Part shown: piece after piece, positions 34,270 to 44,020 of the stretch
Position numbering within the stretch: the stretch's first letter is position 1
Layout of the letters: each line of letters starts with the position of its first letter
Source of the DNA: Streptomyces sp. WAC08241
GTDB taxonomy: Bacteria > Actinomycetota > Actinomycetes > Streptomycetales > Streptomycetaceae
Assembly (NCBI GenBank): GCA_007858575.1
Contig: CP042279.1
Span: 3,100,001 to 3,164,000 of the forward strand
Direction: 5' to 3'
Length of the DNA stretch: 64,000 nt
Notes under the pieces: model-generated
Seen by the model: only the letters and a program-made list of their open reading frames with translations
The model's database searches: none
What the model was told of the DNA's origin: nothing
Program-made: the position numbers and the translations under genes

Positions 34270-35658
34270 CTACTTCGACAGGTGGTCCAGGATGCGCGGG
34301 CCGAGGTCCGTGACGTCGCCCGCTCCCATGGTGAGAACGAGATCGCCGGGGCCGGCCATTCCCTCGACGATCTCGGGCACGGCACCCTTGTTGTGGACGG
34401 GCGTCACGTCGGCGCCGGCCTTCCGGGCGGCCTCGACGATCAGCTCGCTGGTGACGCCCGGGATCGGATCCTCGCGGGCCGGGTAGACGTCGAGGACGAC
34501 GGAGGCGTCCGCGAGGGCCAGCGCCTCGCCCATCTCCTCGCCCAGCTCCTGGGTCCGGGAGAACAGGTGCGGCTGGAAGACGACGAGCAGGCGGGCGTCC
34601 CGGCGGCGCCGCGCATGGCCTCCAGGTCGGCGGTCATCTCGGTGGGGTGGTGCGCGTACGAGTCGATGACCTGCACGCCCTTCGCCTCGCCCTTGAGCTG
34701 GAGGCGGCGGCCGACGCCGGTGTAGGCGGTGAGGGCCTGGGCCAGCTCGGCCGGGTCGATGCCGACGCGGGCGCCGGCGGCGAGCGCGGCGGCGGCGTTG
34801 TGGGCGTAGTGGCGGCCGGGGACCGAGACGGTGAAGGTGTGCTCGGTGCCGTCGAGCTCGACGGTCACCTCGCTCTTCATGCCGTTCGGGACGATCTTCA
34901 GGATCCGGGCGTCGGAGTCCTCGGACTCGCCGACCGTGACGATCTCCAGGCCCTCGCGGTCCGCGACCCGGCGGGCCAGCTCGCGCGCGCCGGCGTGCTC
35001 GCCGACGACGAGGGTGCCGCCGGGACGGATCTTGGCGGTGAAGGCCTCGAAGGACTCGTAGATCTCGTCCAGGGAGGCGTAGTTCGCGTGGTGGTCCAGC
35101 TCGACGTTGAGGACGATCGCGACCTCGGGGTCGTACTTCTGGAAGCTGCGGTCGCTCTCGTCGGCCTCGGCGACGAAGACCTCGCCGTCGCCGTGCCGGG
35201 CGTTGGTGCCGGGCCCGCCAGGTCGCCGCCGATGGCGTACGAGGGTCCAGGCCGAGGTGGCCGAGGGCGACGGCCAGCATGGAGGTGGTCGTGGTCTTGC
35301 CGTGCGTGCCGGCGACCGCGATCGCGCGCAGGCCGTCCATGAGGGAGGCGAGCGCGTCGGAGCGGTGCACGACCGGGATGCCGAGCTCGGCGGCGCGGGC
35401 CAGCTCGGGGTTGTCGGCGCGGATGGCGCTGGAGACGACGACGGCGGAGGCGTCGTCGGCCAGGTGCTCGGCGGCGTGGCCGATGTGCACGGTGACGCCG
35501 AGGGCGCGCAGGGCCTCGGCGGTCGCGGAGTCCTTGGCGTCGCTGCCGGCGACCTTGGCGCCGCGCTGGGCGAGGATCTTCGCGATGCCCGACATCCCGG
35601 CACCGCCGATGCCGATGAAGTGCGGCCGGTCCATGGCGGCGGGAATGGCGGGTGCCAT
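34270..35658 (-). CDS. murC: UDP-N-acetylmuramate--L-alanine ligase MurC (frameshifted)
   Basis: Adds L-Ala to UDP-MurNAc in the cytoplasmic phase of peptidoglycan synthesis; essential. N-terminal Rossmann-like [20 protein letters not shown]-binding GTHGKTTTT at residues 117-125, [37 protein letters not shown] and the C-terminal [15 protein letters not shown]. Breaks near 35235 and 34610 restore full length (about 464 residues). Interruption of an essential gene is strong evidence that the frameshifts are sequence errors. ATG at 35658. Confidence 0.95.
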   Translation of the reverse strand: MAPAIPAAMDRPHFIGIGGAGMSGIAKILAQRGAKVAGSDAKDSATAEALRALGVTVHIGHAAEHLADDASAVVVSSAIRADNPELARAAELGIPVVHRSDALASLMDGLRAIAVAGTHGKTTTTSMLAVALGHLGLDPRTPSAATWRARHQRPARRRRGLRRRGRRERPQLPEVRPRGRDRPQRRAGPPRELRLPGRDLRVLRGLHRQDPSRRHPRRRRARRRARAGPPGRGPRGPGDRHGRRVRGLRRPDPEDRPERHEERGDRRARRHRAHLHRLGPRPPLRPQRRRRARRRRPRRHRPGRAGPGPHRLHRRRPPPPAQGRGEGRAGHRLVRAPPHRDDRRPGGHARRRRDARLLVVFQPHLFSRTQELGEEMGEALALADASVVLDVYPAREDPIPGVTSELIVEAARKAGADVTPVHNKGAVPEIVEGMAGPGDLVLTMGAGDVTDLGPRILDHLSK

Positions 35659-35755
35659 GCGGATCTCTCCCCGATGTGTTTCGTTGGGTCTTCTTGGGTG
35701 TTCGCTGGGTGTGAGGCCCAGCCTAGTGGTTTCCCCGTACGCGCCCGGCAGGGCA

Positions 35756-35797
35756 CGGCCGGGCCCGCGCCCCCGATACGGAGCGCGGGCCCGGCCG
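35756..35797 (-). terminator. Terminator of the stress-type small gene
   Basis: Perfect 15-bp stem (CGGCCGGGCCCGCGC at 35756-35770 with its complement at 35783-35797) and a 12-nt loop, 11 bp beyond the stop of the 35809-36276 gene and before murC. Confidence 0.75.
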
Positions 35798-35808
35798 TCA
35801 CCGCGCGG

Positions 35809-36276
35809 TCACTCGCTGTGCGCGAAGAGCTTCAGGACGGGGACGCCCACCTTGTGGCGGGCCCGGGAGGCCCAGTCGCGGTGGAAGAACTCCTCCACGT
35901 AGTGCGGCGCGGTGAGGACGATGACCTCGTCCGCTTCCGCCTCCTCGACCACCGCCCTCATCTTGTCGAGCGGGTGGTCCTCGACGACCTGGCCGACCGC
36001 CTCGCAGCCGGCGTCCCGCAGGGCCCGGAGCGAGTGCTCCAGGCCTGTTCGGCGGGGGACGGGCCTCCTTGCCCTCCGGTTCTCGCCCTCGCGGGCGGCT
36101 TCCTTCAGTTCGCCCATGGCGACGTCGTCGATGGCACGCAGCAGTACATCGGCCTGGTCACCGCGCGGCTGCATCAGGACGACGAAGGACACGCCCTCGT
36201 CGCCGTGCAGCGTGGTGACGAATTCCACGTCGACGGACGTCAGGGGCTTCTCGATCATCAGAACGCTTGTGAACAC
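35809..36276 (-). CDS. Conserved small protein, universal-stress-like Rossmann fold
   Basis: Open 155-codon frame. Streptomyces homologues are often mislabelled indole-3-glycerol phosphate synthase, but the layout (VLMIEKPLTSVDVEFVTTL, HGDEGVSFVVLMQPRG, LEHSLRALRDAGCEAVGQVV, ADEVIVLTAPHYVEEFFHRD, VGVPVLKLFAHSE) looks like a USP-type alpha/beta fold. Residues about 61-80 (NRRARRPVPRRTG) look wrong: three one-base additions would give ENPEGKEARPPPEQAL without changing the overall frame. ATG at 36276. Function unknown. Confidence 0.8.
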   Translation of the reverse strand: MFTSVLMIEKPLTSVDVEFVTTLHGDEGVSFVVLMQPRGDQADVLLRAIDDVAMGELKEAAREGENRRARRPVPRRTGLEHSLRALRDAGCEAVGQVVEDHPLDKMRAVVEEAEADEVIVLTAPHYVEEFFHRDWASRARHKVGVPVLKLFAHSE

Positions 36277-36380
36277 TTCGGGAGCCCTTCTGCGGAAACC
36301 ATCCTTCCCCGTGTGCGCACGGGGTCTGCGACAGTAAGTGTGCCCGTCCGACGGTAAGCGGAACGGCGAATTCCGCTTTC

Positions 36381-37221
36381 TCAGGACCGAAGGTAGCGGG
36401 TGAAGAGGAAGCCGTCCCGCTCCAGGACGGAAGCCACCCGGAAGCGTGTCGGGACGGCCACCGGGGCCCTCCGGCGATCCGCTGGGCGTCTCCGGCCGTC
36501 ATGGTCGGCGAGATCGTCAGGCACAGTTCGTCGAGGACCCCCGCCGCCACGAACTGGCCGAGCAGCCTCGGTCCGCCCTCGGTGAGCTGGCGCCGCAGCC
36601 CGCGCTCCGTCAGCACCGCCAGGGCACGGACGGGGTCGACCCGGGTCCCGTCGCCCGCGAACAGCACCTCGGCCCCCGCCTTCCGGGCTCTCCCCGACCC
36701 GCTCGGCGGGCGCCCCGCTCCCGGTGAGGACCAGGGTCGGCACCAGCGGCGCGGTGAAGAGCGGAAGCGAGAAGTCCAGGTCGAGCGAGGCGCTGACCAC
36801 AGCGATCACGGGGGCCGGGCCCTGTCCGGCGGCGGCCCGGCGCTCCGCGAAGGCCTCCCGCGCCCGGGCGGGGCGGTACCTCCAGGCGTACGGTCTCCGC
36901 GCCCACCACGATCACGTCGGCGAGCCCGCGCAGGGTGCCGAAGATCCTCATGTCGGTCTCGGAGGAGAGCGGCTGGGAGCGGCCCTCGTGCTGGCCGGCG
37001 CCGTCGAGCGAGGAGACCATGTTGGCCCGCAGCCAGGGGCCGTCGCCCGCCGGGTAGGCGTAGGCGTCGGCGAGCGCGTCGAGGGACCAGTCCCCGCCCT
37101 CCCCTCCGTTCCGGCCCCGCCTTCCGGTCCGGCTCCCGTCGGCCGTTCCGGCAGGTCCCGCGGGTGCGACCGGCACGGCCGGTCCGGCTGTCATGTCCGT
37201 CACAGGAAACAGGCGTCGCAT
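36381..37221 (-). CDS. Pyrimidine reductase-like protein, RibD C-terminal family (frameshifted)
   Basis: About 282 residues with the DHFR-like fold of the RibD reductase domain: WLRANMVSSLDGAGQHEGRS (substrate loop), RIFGTLRGLADVIVVGAETV, YRPARAREAFAERRAA after one base near 36875, RRQLTEGGPRLLGQFVAAG and LDELCLTISP. Breaks also near 36695 and 36465. ATG at 37221. No deaminase domain and no rib neighbours, so it may act outside flavin synthesis. Divergent from zapE (36 bp between starts). Confidence 0.82.
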
Positions 37222-37257
37222 CCAGGCAGTCTGACATGGCGCTTACAGTGGGGAACT

Positions 37258-38340
37258 GTGTCGACCCGTGCCCTCACCGAAGCCGTCCCTCCGCCGCGGC
37301 CCCGCTCTCGCTCTGCTCACGAGAGCCCCACGTCCCCGCCGAGCGCCTCGTCGCGGAGATGGTGCCGCCGCCGCGCTTCGACTCCGTGCGCTTCGACACG
37401 TACATCCCGGACCCGAACCAGCCCAGCCAGACGCAGGCGGTCGAGGTCCTGAGCGGCTTCGCCGAGGGCCTGGGCGGGGCGCACGCCTCCGGCGCCGGGA
37501 AGCGCCGCTGGTTCGCGCGGAAGCCCGCCGCCCCCACCGGGCCGCGCGGGGTCTACCTGGACGGCGGCTACGGCGTCGGCAAGACCCACCTCCTCGCCTC
37601 GCTCTGGCACGCGACCCCCGCCGAGCCGGCCCTGAAGGCCTTCGGCACCTTCGTCGAGCTGACCAACCTGGTCGGCGCGCTCGGCTTCCAGCAGACCGTG
37701 AAGACCCTGAGCGGGCACCGGCTCCTGTGCATCGACGAGTTCGAGCTCGACGACCCGGGCGACACCGTCCTCGTCTCCAGCCTCCTCGGCAAGCTGGTCG
37801 AGTCCGGCGTGGCGCTCGCCGCCACCTCCAACACGCTGCCCGGCAAGCTCGGCGAGGGCCGCTTCGCCGCCGCCGACTTCCTCCGCGAGATCCAGGGCCT
37901 CTCCGCCCACTTCCGGCCGCTGCGGATCGACGGCGAGGACTACCGCCACCGGGGCCTGCCCGAGGCCCCCGCGCCCTTCTCCGACCAGGACGTCACCGCG
38001 ACCGCGTACGCCACGCCGGGCGCCTCCTGGACGACTTCCCGCACCTGCTCGACCACCTGGCCAAGGTCCACCCGAGCCGGTACGGCGCCCTGACCGACGA
38101 CCTCACCGCCGTCTGCCTCACCGACGTGCGGCCCGTGCCCGACCAGTCGACCGCGCTGCGGCTCGTCGTCCTGGCCGACCGGCTCTACGACCGCGAGATA
38201 CCCGTCCTCGCCTCCGGTCTGCCTTCGACCGCCTGTTCAGCGACGAGATGCTGAACGGCGGATACCGCAAGAAGTACTTCCGGGCGATCTCGCGGCTCAC
38301 CGCGCTCGCCCGCGACGCGAAGGGACTCGTCGCGCAGTAG
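37258..38340 (+). CDS. zapE: Cell division protein ZapE (AFG1-family ATPase, frameshifted)
   Basis: P-loop AAA-type ATPase of about 361 residues. MVPPPRFDSVRFDTYIPDP is the family start, Walker A is GGYGVGKTHLLAS (about residue 102), Walker B is LLCIDEFEL (about 157), sensor region AATSNTLPG, and the C-terminal Arg/Lys-rich end RKKYFRAISRLTAL. Breaks near 37292, 38030 and 38222. GTG at 37258. In E. coli ZapE modulates the Z ring; the role in Streptomyces is inferred only from homology. Confidence 0.9.
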
Positions 38341-38377
38341 CTTGGGGCCGTACCCGATCGATCGAAAGGGATCCACC

Positions 38378-38803
38378 ATGGCCACCGTGCGTCACGCCCA
38401 CACCGTCTGGCAGGGCGACCTGCTCAAGGGCTCCGGCACCGTCTCCCTCGACTCCTCCGGCATCGGCTCGTACGACGTCTCCTGGCCCGCCCGGTCGGAG
38501 GAGCCGAACGGCAAGACGAGCCCCGAGGAGCTGATCGCCGCCGCGCACTCCTCCTGCTTCTCGATGGCCCTCTCCCACGGGCTGGCCGGCGCGGGCAACC
38601 CGCCCACCCGCCTGGAGACCAAGGCCGACGTCACCTTCCAGCCGGGCGAGGGCATCACCGGCATCCACCTGACCGTGCGGGGCGAGGTCCCGGGCCTGGA
38701 CGCGGACGGCTTCCGGGCGGCGGCGGAGGACGCGAAGAAGAACTGTCCCGTCAGCCAGGCGCTGTCGGGCACGACCATCACGCTCGACGCCGAGCTGGCC
38801 TGA
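38378..38803 (+). CDS. OsmC family peroxiredoxin (Ohr/OsmC)
   Basis: Intact 141-residue thiol peroxidase of the OsmC family, reducing organic hydroperoxides. The two catalytic Cys are Cys60 (AHSSCFSMAL) and Cys123 (KKNCPVSQAL). N-terminal HAHTVWQGDLLKGSGTV is OsmC-like rather than Ohr-like. ATG at 38378 follows GAAAGGGA. Probably monocistronic; hairpins lie downstream. Confidence 0.95.
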   Translation: MATVRHAHTVWQGDLLKGSGTVSLDSSGIGSYDVSWPARSEEPNGKTSPEELIAAAHSSCFSMALSHGLAGAGNPPTRLETKADVTFQPGEGITGIHLTVRGEVPGLDADGFRAAAEDAKKNCPVSQALSGTTITLDAELA

Positions 38804-38919
38804 TCCCCTCCTGACGCGGGGTCAGGATCGGCGCCACACGCGACAGTTGCGGCCCGCATGGTTCACGCGCCACCGGAGTGCGTGATACACACGTGCGGGT
38901 CGCACGTCACACAGGCAAC

Positions 38920-38943
38920 ACGTGACGCGACGGAGCGTCACGT
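38920..38943. promoter_or_regulatory. Inverted repeat after osmC
   Basis: Perfect 9-bp arms ACGTGACGC and GCGTCACGT around a 6-nt loop (38929-38934). It could be the osmC terminator or an operator for the PhoX-like gene; no T-run follows. Confidence 0.45.
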
Positions 38944-38951
38944 CCTGTCCT

Positions 38952-38981
38952 CCCCATGGCCTTCGTCATGGGGGTACCCCC
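38952..38981 (+). promoter_or_regulatory. Two mutually exclusive hairpins before the PhoX-like gene
   Basis: CCCCATG (38952-38958) can pair with CATGGGG (38967-38973). The same G-run also forms the 12-bp palindrome GGGGGTACCCCC (38970-38981), which ends just before the ribosome binding site AGGGGAGG (38984-38991). The overlap means only one can form at a time. Confidence 0.5.
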
Positions 38982-39001
38982 ACAGGGGAGGCCCGTTGCC
39001 C

Positions 39002-40374
39002 ATGTCCGCAACACGACGTCAGATCCTGTCCCGCACCGGCGCGTCCGTCGCCGGGATCGCCTTCGCCGGCGCCCTCTCCGAGCTCTTCGCCGGAAGCGCC
39101 GGCGCGGCCCCCGGCGACCGTCCGCCCCGGGGAGGCTACGGCCCCTCGTCCCCGACCCCCGCGGTCTCCTCGACCTGCCGGCCGGGTTCCGCTACAAGGT
39201 CCTCTCCCGGCAGGGCGACCCCCCCGCTCCGCTCCGGCGAGGGCCCGTCCCCGGCAACCACGACGGCATGGGCGCCTTCCCCGGTCACCGGGGCCGGACG
39301 CACCTGGTCCGCAACCACGAGAACAAGGTCACCGCGGAGATCGGCGTCCCGACCGTCCCCGGCCTCACGTACGACCCGGCGGCCAAGGGCGGCTGTACGG
39401 TCCTCGAACTCGACGGGCGGAACGACGTCCTCGGCGAGCGGGTCGCCGTCGCGGGCACGGCCGTCAACTGCGCCGGCGGGCCCACGCCCTGGAACACCTG
39501 GCTGACCTGCGAGGAGACCGAGGACAGGGCCGGCACGAACGGCTACACCAAGGACCACGGCTTCATCTTCGAGGTCGACGGCGCCGACCCGCGCCGCACC
39601 GGGGCCGTCCCGCTCACCGCCATGGGCCGCTTCCAGCACGAGGCGATCGCCGTCGACCCGCACAGCGGCATCGTGTACGAGACGGAGGACGCCTTCGAGC
39701 GCCCCTTCGGGCTCTTCTACCGCTTCCTCCCCCGCAAGCCGCTCGGCGGTACGGGCTCGCTGCGCGCGGGCGGCGCCCTGGAGGCGATGCGGGTGCCGGG
39801 CGTCCCCGACCTCTCCGCGGTCCAGGAGACCGGCACGCGCTTCGAGGGCGTCGAGTGGGTCCCCGTACCGGACCCGCTCGCGGCCGGAACGCCCGTCCGC
39901 TTCCAGGACTTCGGGCCCAAGGGCATCACGCACGCGCAGAAGCTGGAGGGCTGCTACTGGGGCGGGCGGGCCGTCTACTTCGTGTCGTCGTTCGCCCGGG
40001 CCGGGGACGGCTCGGCGGCCACCCACTTCGGCCAGGTGTGGAAGTACGAGCCGCACCGGCGCCGGCTCACCCTCGTCGTCGTCTTCGGCCCGAGCACCGA
40101 CGTGCGACTGCCGGGCGAGTCGCCGGACAACATCTGCCTGGCGCCGACCGGGGCCTGATGGTCTGCGAGGACGGCGGCGGCGCGCAGCACGTCTTCGGGA
40201 TGAGCGAGCGCGGCGAGGTCTACCCGGTCGCCCGGGGCGGCAGAACATCGGCACGCCCGACGCCCCGGAGTGGGGCGAGTTCGCGGGGTCACCTTCTCCC
40301 CGGACCGGAGCACGATGTACGTCAACTGCTACGCGCCCGGGACGACGTTCGCGGTGACGGGCCCCTGGCGCTGA
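39002..40374 (+). CDS. PhoX/DUF839 family secreted phosphatase-like protein (frameshifted)
   Basis: About 460 residues. Tat signal: SATRRQILSRTGASVAGIAF (RR motif and hydrophobic core), then AGAAPGD. DUF839 body: LDLPAGFRYKVLSRQG, VPGNHDGMGAFPG, HLVRNHENK, GGPTPWNTWLTCEET (the Glu-containing metal-ligand stretch of PhoX), RFQHEAIAVDPHSGIVYETED, DNICLAPTGGLMVCEDGGG and TFSPDRSTMYVN. Breaks near 39140, 40155, 40240 and 40290. ATG at 39002 after AGGGGAGG. PhoX enzymes are calcium-dependent, iron-containing alkaline phosphatases exported by Tat; activity here is inferred. Confidence 0.85.
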
Positions 40375-40441
40375 CGCTCCCGGCGGGCGGTCGCGTTACA
40401 CGTCCGTAGCGCGACCGCCCCTCCCGAAAACGAACGCTTGC

Positions 40442-41823
40442 GTGAATGCGCGGGTGACCCTTCCCGCACCCCATCCCGTGGACCGGCGGCCCCGCTCGGC
40501 CGCCTCGCCGTCCTCGGCACCCAGCACGTGCTCATCATGTACACGGGCTGCGTCACCGTCCCCTCGTCTTCGGCGGGGCGGCCGGGCTCGATCCGGCCGC
40601 CATCGCCCTGCTCATCAACGCCGACCTGCTGATCGCCGGCCTCGTCACCCTGATCCAGAGCCTCGGCGTCGGAAGGGTCCTCGGCATCCGGCTGCCGATC
40701 GTCACCGGCGCGACCTTCGCGGGCGTGACCCCGATGATCCTGATCGAGCAGGAGTACGGCATGCCCGCCGTCTACGGCTCGATGCTGGCGGCCGGACTGT
40801 TCGGGCTCCTGGTGGCGGTGCCGTTCGCGCGGCTCGTGCGCTTCTTCCCGCCGCTGGTCAGCGGCACGGTCATCACCGTCGTCGGCCTCTCCCTCATCGA
40901 GGTCGCGGGCGGGCTCATCACCGGGAACGACCCGGAGGCACCCGACCACGCCTCGGGCGAACGGCTCGCCCTGGCGGCGGGGTGCTGCTCTTCATCGTGC
41001 TCTTCACCCGCTTCGCCCGGGGCTTCCTCGGCCAGATCGGCGTCCTGCTCGCCCTGGTGCTCGGCACCCTCGCCGCCGTGCCGATGGGGCTCACCGACTT
41101 CTCCGGCGTCTCCGGCACCGACTGGGTGGGGCTCGCCTCTCCCTTCCACTTCGGGGCGCTGCGGTTCCCGCCGACCGCCGTCGTCGCGATGTGCGTGGTG
41201 ATGCTGGTGATCTTCACCGAGTCGACGGCCGCGATGCTCGCCGTCGGCGAGGCCACCGGGCGTCCGGTCACCGACCGGGACCTGGCGCGCGGCCTGGCGG
41301 CCGACGGGCTCTCCGGCGTCCTCGGCGGCGCCATGAACTCCTTCATGGACACCGTCTTCTCCCAGAACGTCGGCCTGATCGGCATCACCAGGGTGGCCAG
41401 CCGGTACGTCACCGCCGTCGCGGGCGGCATCCTGGTCGCCCTCGGCCTCGTCCCCCGGCTCGGCGCCGTCGTCGCCGCGCTCCCGGGGCCGGTGGTCGGC
41501 GCGGCGGGCCTCGTGCTCTTCGCGACGGTCACCATGGTGGGCGTGAACACCCTGCGCCGGGTCGACCTGGACCGGGGCCACAACCTGACGGTCGCGGCGG
41601 TCGCGCTCGGCGTCGGCCTGCTCCCGGAGGTCGCGGACGGCGTCTACGACGGCTTCCCCGCCTGGTCCCGGATCGTCCTGGGCAGCGGCATCACGAGCGC
41701 GGCCCTCGCCGCCTTCCTCCTGAACCTGCTCTTCCACCACGTGCCTGGCGGGCGCGGGCTCGCGGACGGCCCGGTTGCGGCGGAGGATCGGGGAAGGCGG
41801 GCGGGACTGCGGAAGGAGCGCGA
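40442..41823 (+). CDS. NCS2 family nucleobase:cation symporter (frameshifted, 3' end uncertain)
   Basis: Integral membrane uracil/xanthine permease of about 460 residues. Family segments: LAVLGTQHVLIMYTGCVTVP, GVGRVLGIRLPIVTGATFA, FPPLVSGTVITVVGLSLIEVA, MVIFTES-like VMLVIFTESTAAMLAVGE, GGAMNSFMDTVFSQNVGL (substrate-site motif) and GGILVALGLVPRLG. Breaks at 40490 and 40560 (each CCCC to CCCCC) and near 40980. No stop separates it from the PPK2 reading frame, so a further break near its end is assumed. GTG at 40442 or 40454. Confidence 0.88.
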
Positions 41824-41824
41824 G

Positions 41825-42704
41825 ATGCCGAAGAAGAGCGACGGGAAGAAGCGGCGAGGGGAGCGGGAGCCGGACCTGCGTGACGTGCTGCGCGTCCCCG
41901 TGGGCGAACCGGTCGACCTCTCCTCGTACGACGCCCGGGGCATCCCGGCGGGCCCCGCCGACAAGGCGGCCGGGGTGGCCGCCACCGCCGAACTGGGGCC
42001 GCGCCTCGCCGAACTCCAGGAGCGCCTGTACGCGTCGAGCACCGCCGGGGACCGCCGCAGGCTGCTCCTGGTCCTCCAGGCATGGACACCAGCGGCAAGG
42101 GCGGCACGGTCAAGCACGTGATCGGCTTCCTCAGTCCGTCGGGCTGCCGGGTGCGCGCCTTCAAGGCCCCGACGCCGGAGGAGAAGGAGCACTCCTTCCT
42201 CTGGCGGATCGAGAAGGCGCTCCCCCTGCCGGGCGAGATCGGCATCTTCGACCGCTCGCACTACGAGGACGTCCTCGTCCCCCGCGTCCACGACCTGGTC
42301 TCCCGCTCCGAGGTCAAGCGCCGCTACCGGCAGATCAACCACTTCGAGAAGTCCCTCGCGGACGACGGGGTGACGGTCGTCAAGGTCTTCCTGCACCTCT
42401 CGTACGAGGAGCAGCGCGCCCGGCTCCTCGCCCGCCTCGACGACCCCGACAAGCACTGGAAGTTCACCACGGGCGACATCGAGGAACGCGCCCTGTGGCC
42501 GGACTACCAGAAGGCGTACGAGCTGGCCCTGGAGCGCTGCGGGACGGACGCGGCCCCTGGCACGTGGTCCCGGCGGACCGCAAGTGGTACCGGAACTGGG
42601 CGATCAGCAAGCTGCTCCTCGAACACCTGGAGGCGCTGGACCCGAAGTACCCGCCGGGCGACTTCGACGTGGAGGAGAGCCGGAAGCGGCTGCTGGCGTC
42701 CTGA
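41825..42704 (+). CDS. Polyphosphate kinase 2 (PPK2) family protein (frameshifted)
   Basis: About 294 residues. PPK2 phosphorylates nucleotides with polyphosphate. Walker A in AMDTSGKGGTVKHV (after one base near 42082), lid/Walker B region IGIFDRSHYEDVLVPRVHDL, and the C-terminal WHVVPADRKWYRNWAISKLL. N-terminal PKKSDGKKRRGEREPDLRDV is a basic leader. Breaks near 42082 and 42557. ATG at 41825 follows GGAAGGAG. The upstream permease frame is fused to it in this sequence, most likely by an indel. Confidence 0.9.
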
Positions 42705-42748
42705 GCGGACTCGGACGCCCCCGCCAGGTCGCGAGCATTAATAACTTT

Positions 42749-42767
42749 GATCGGATAACTTCCGATC
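42749..42767 (+). promoter_or_regulatory. Inverted repeat abutting the deacetylase start codon
   Basis: Perfect 7-bp arms GATCGGA and TCCGATC around TAACT; the right arm ends at the base before GTG 42768. The surrounding 50 bp is unusually AT-rich for the window (TTAATAACTTTGATCGG), and no ribosome binding site is visible, so it may be an operator at a leaderless start. Confidence 0.55.
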
Positions 42768-43672
42768 GTGAATATTCCTGTACGAAAAGTGGCGGCCCTT
42801 GGTCTGCTGGGTGCCGTCCTGGTCGGTTGCGGCGAGGGCGCCGCCCCGAAGGCCCCGAGCGCCAAGGCGTCGGCGGGAGCCCCTCGCCCTCCGCGAGCAC
42901 GAGCGGGAGCGCGACCGCGAGCACCGCCGCCCGCCCCAAGCCCGGCGCCGAGCCCGCCGCCGCGCCCACCATGGCCCCCGGACCGAACGGGCTCACGCCC
43001 GTCTACACGCGCCGGGCCGCGAACTCCCCGAAGGGCGCCGAGAAGGTCGTCGCGCTCACCTTCGACGCCGACATGACGGCCGACCAGGGGCCCCGGGCTG
43101 CGCGCGGCGAGCGGTTCGACAACCCGGAACTCATCGCCACCCTGCGCCGCCTGGAGGTGGACGCGACCGTCTTCATGACGGGCCGCTGGGCGGAGGAGTA
43201 CCCGGACCAGGCCAAGTCCATCGGCGGCGACCCGCGCTTCGAGATCGCCAACCACTCGTACAGCCACTACGCCTTCTCGTCCCCCTGCTACGGCCTGCCC
43301 ACCGTCGCCGGGCCCGACATGGCGGCGGACGTGCGGCGCGCCTTCGACGCCTTCCGGGACGCCGGGGCCCTCAACGTCGTCCCGTACTTCCGCTTCCCCG
43401 GCGGCTGCTACGACGACGCGGCCCTGCGCGCCCTCGGCCCCGCCGGGGTGACGGCGGTCCAGTGGGACGTGGTCAGCGGGGACGCCTTCGCGAAGGACGC
43501 GGACGCGGTCGCCGAGCAGGTGCTCGACGGGGTGAAGCCCGGCTCGCTCGTGGTCATGCACTGCACCCGCAGTGCCGCGCCTGTCACCGAGCGGGCGATC
43601 CGCCGGATCGTCCCGGAGCTGCGGGCCCGCGGCTACCGCTTCGTGAAGGTGTCCGACCTCATGCGCGGCTGA
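42768..43672 (+). CDS. Polysaccharide deacetylase, NodB domain lipoprotein (frameshifted)
   Basis: Exported CE4-type deacetylase of about 302 residues. Lipoprotein signal RKVAALGLLGAVLVGC, then a Ser/Thr/Ala/Pro-rich linker. NodB motifs: TFDADMTADQG (motif 1 with the Asp pair), HSYSH (motif 2, metal His pair), RFPGGCYDD (motif 3), VQWDVVSGD (motif 4) and LVVMHCT (motif 5). One break near 42885. GTG at 42768 is the only plausible start; there is no Shine-Dalgarno. It should act on cell-wall or extracellular aminosugar polymers. Confidence 0.87.
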
Positions 43673-43677
43673 GGGCC

Positions 43678-43904
43678 TCAGCCCGAGCAGGCCGTGCGCT
43701 GGGCCTCCTGCCATTCGCACACCGGGCAGAGCGTGACGCCCTTGGCCGACCGCGGGTACTCGGTCGGCTCCTGGCACAGCACGCAGGCTGCGAACGGGCC
43801 CTCGGCCGCCGGTTCGGGCCTCGGGCGGGCTCGGGGGCGCAGTACGACGCGGACACGGAGGCGGACGCGGGCGTGGTCTCGGTCTCGGGCGCGGTCTCGG
43901 TCAT
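43678..43904 (-). CDS. Small zinc-ribbon protein (frameshifted)
   Basis: About 75 residues. It starts TETAPETETTPASASVSASY and, after one break near 43815, continues PEPAAEGPFAACVLCQEP and KGVTLCPVCEWQEAQR. The CxxC pairs (CVLC and CPVC) form a probable zinc ribbon. ATG at 43904. Convergent with the deacetylase; stops 5 bp apart. Role unknown. Confidence 0.7.
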
Positions 43905-44020
43905 GCGTCCGAGCGTACTCCCGGTGCGCTCCTCCCGGCGTGCCGCAACGGCGGTTCCCCGAGGACCGCCCGTCACGGCGCCGGTGAGGGCGCGCGTGAC
44001 GGCAGTGGCAGACTTGCCCG

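Noticed and set aside
36724-37452. Plus-strand 242-codon frame opposite the RibD-like gene
   Set aside because: Shadow frame; the minus strand has the conserved reductase motifs. Its last codons coincide with the zapE start only.
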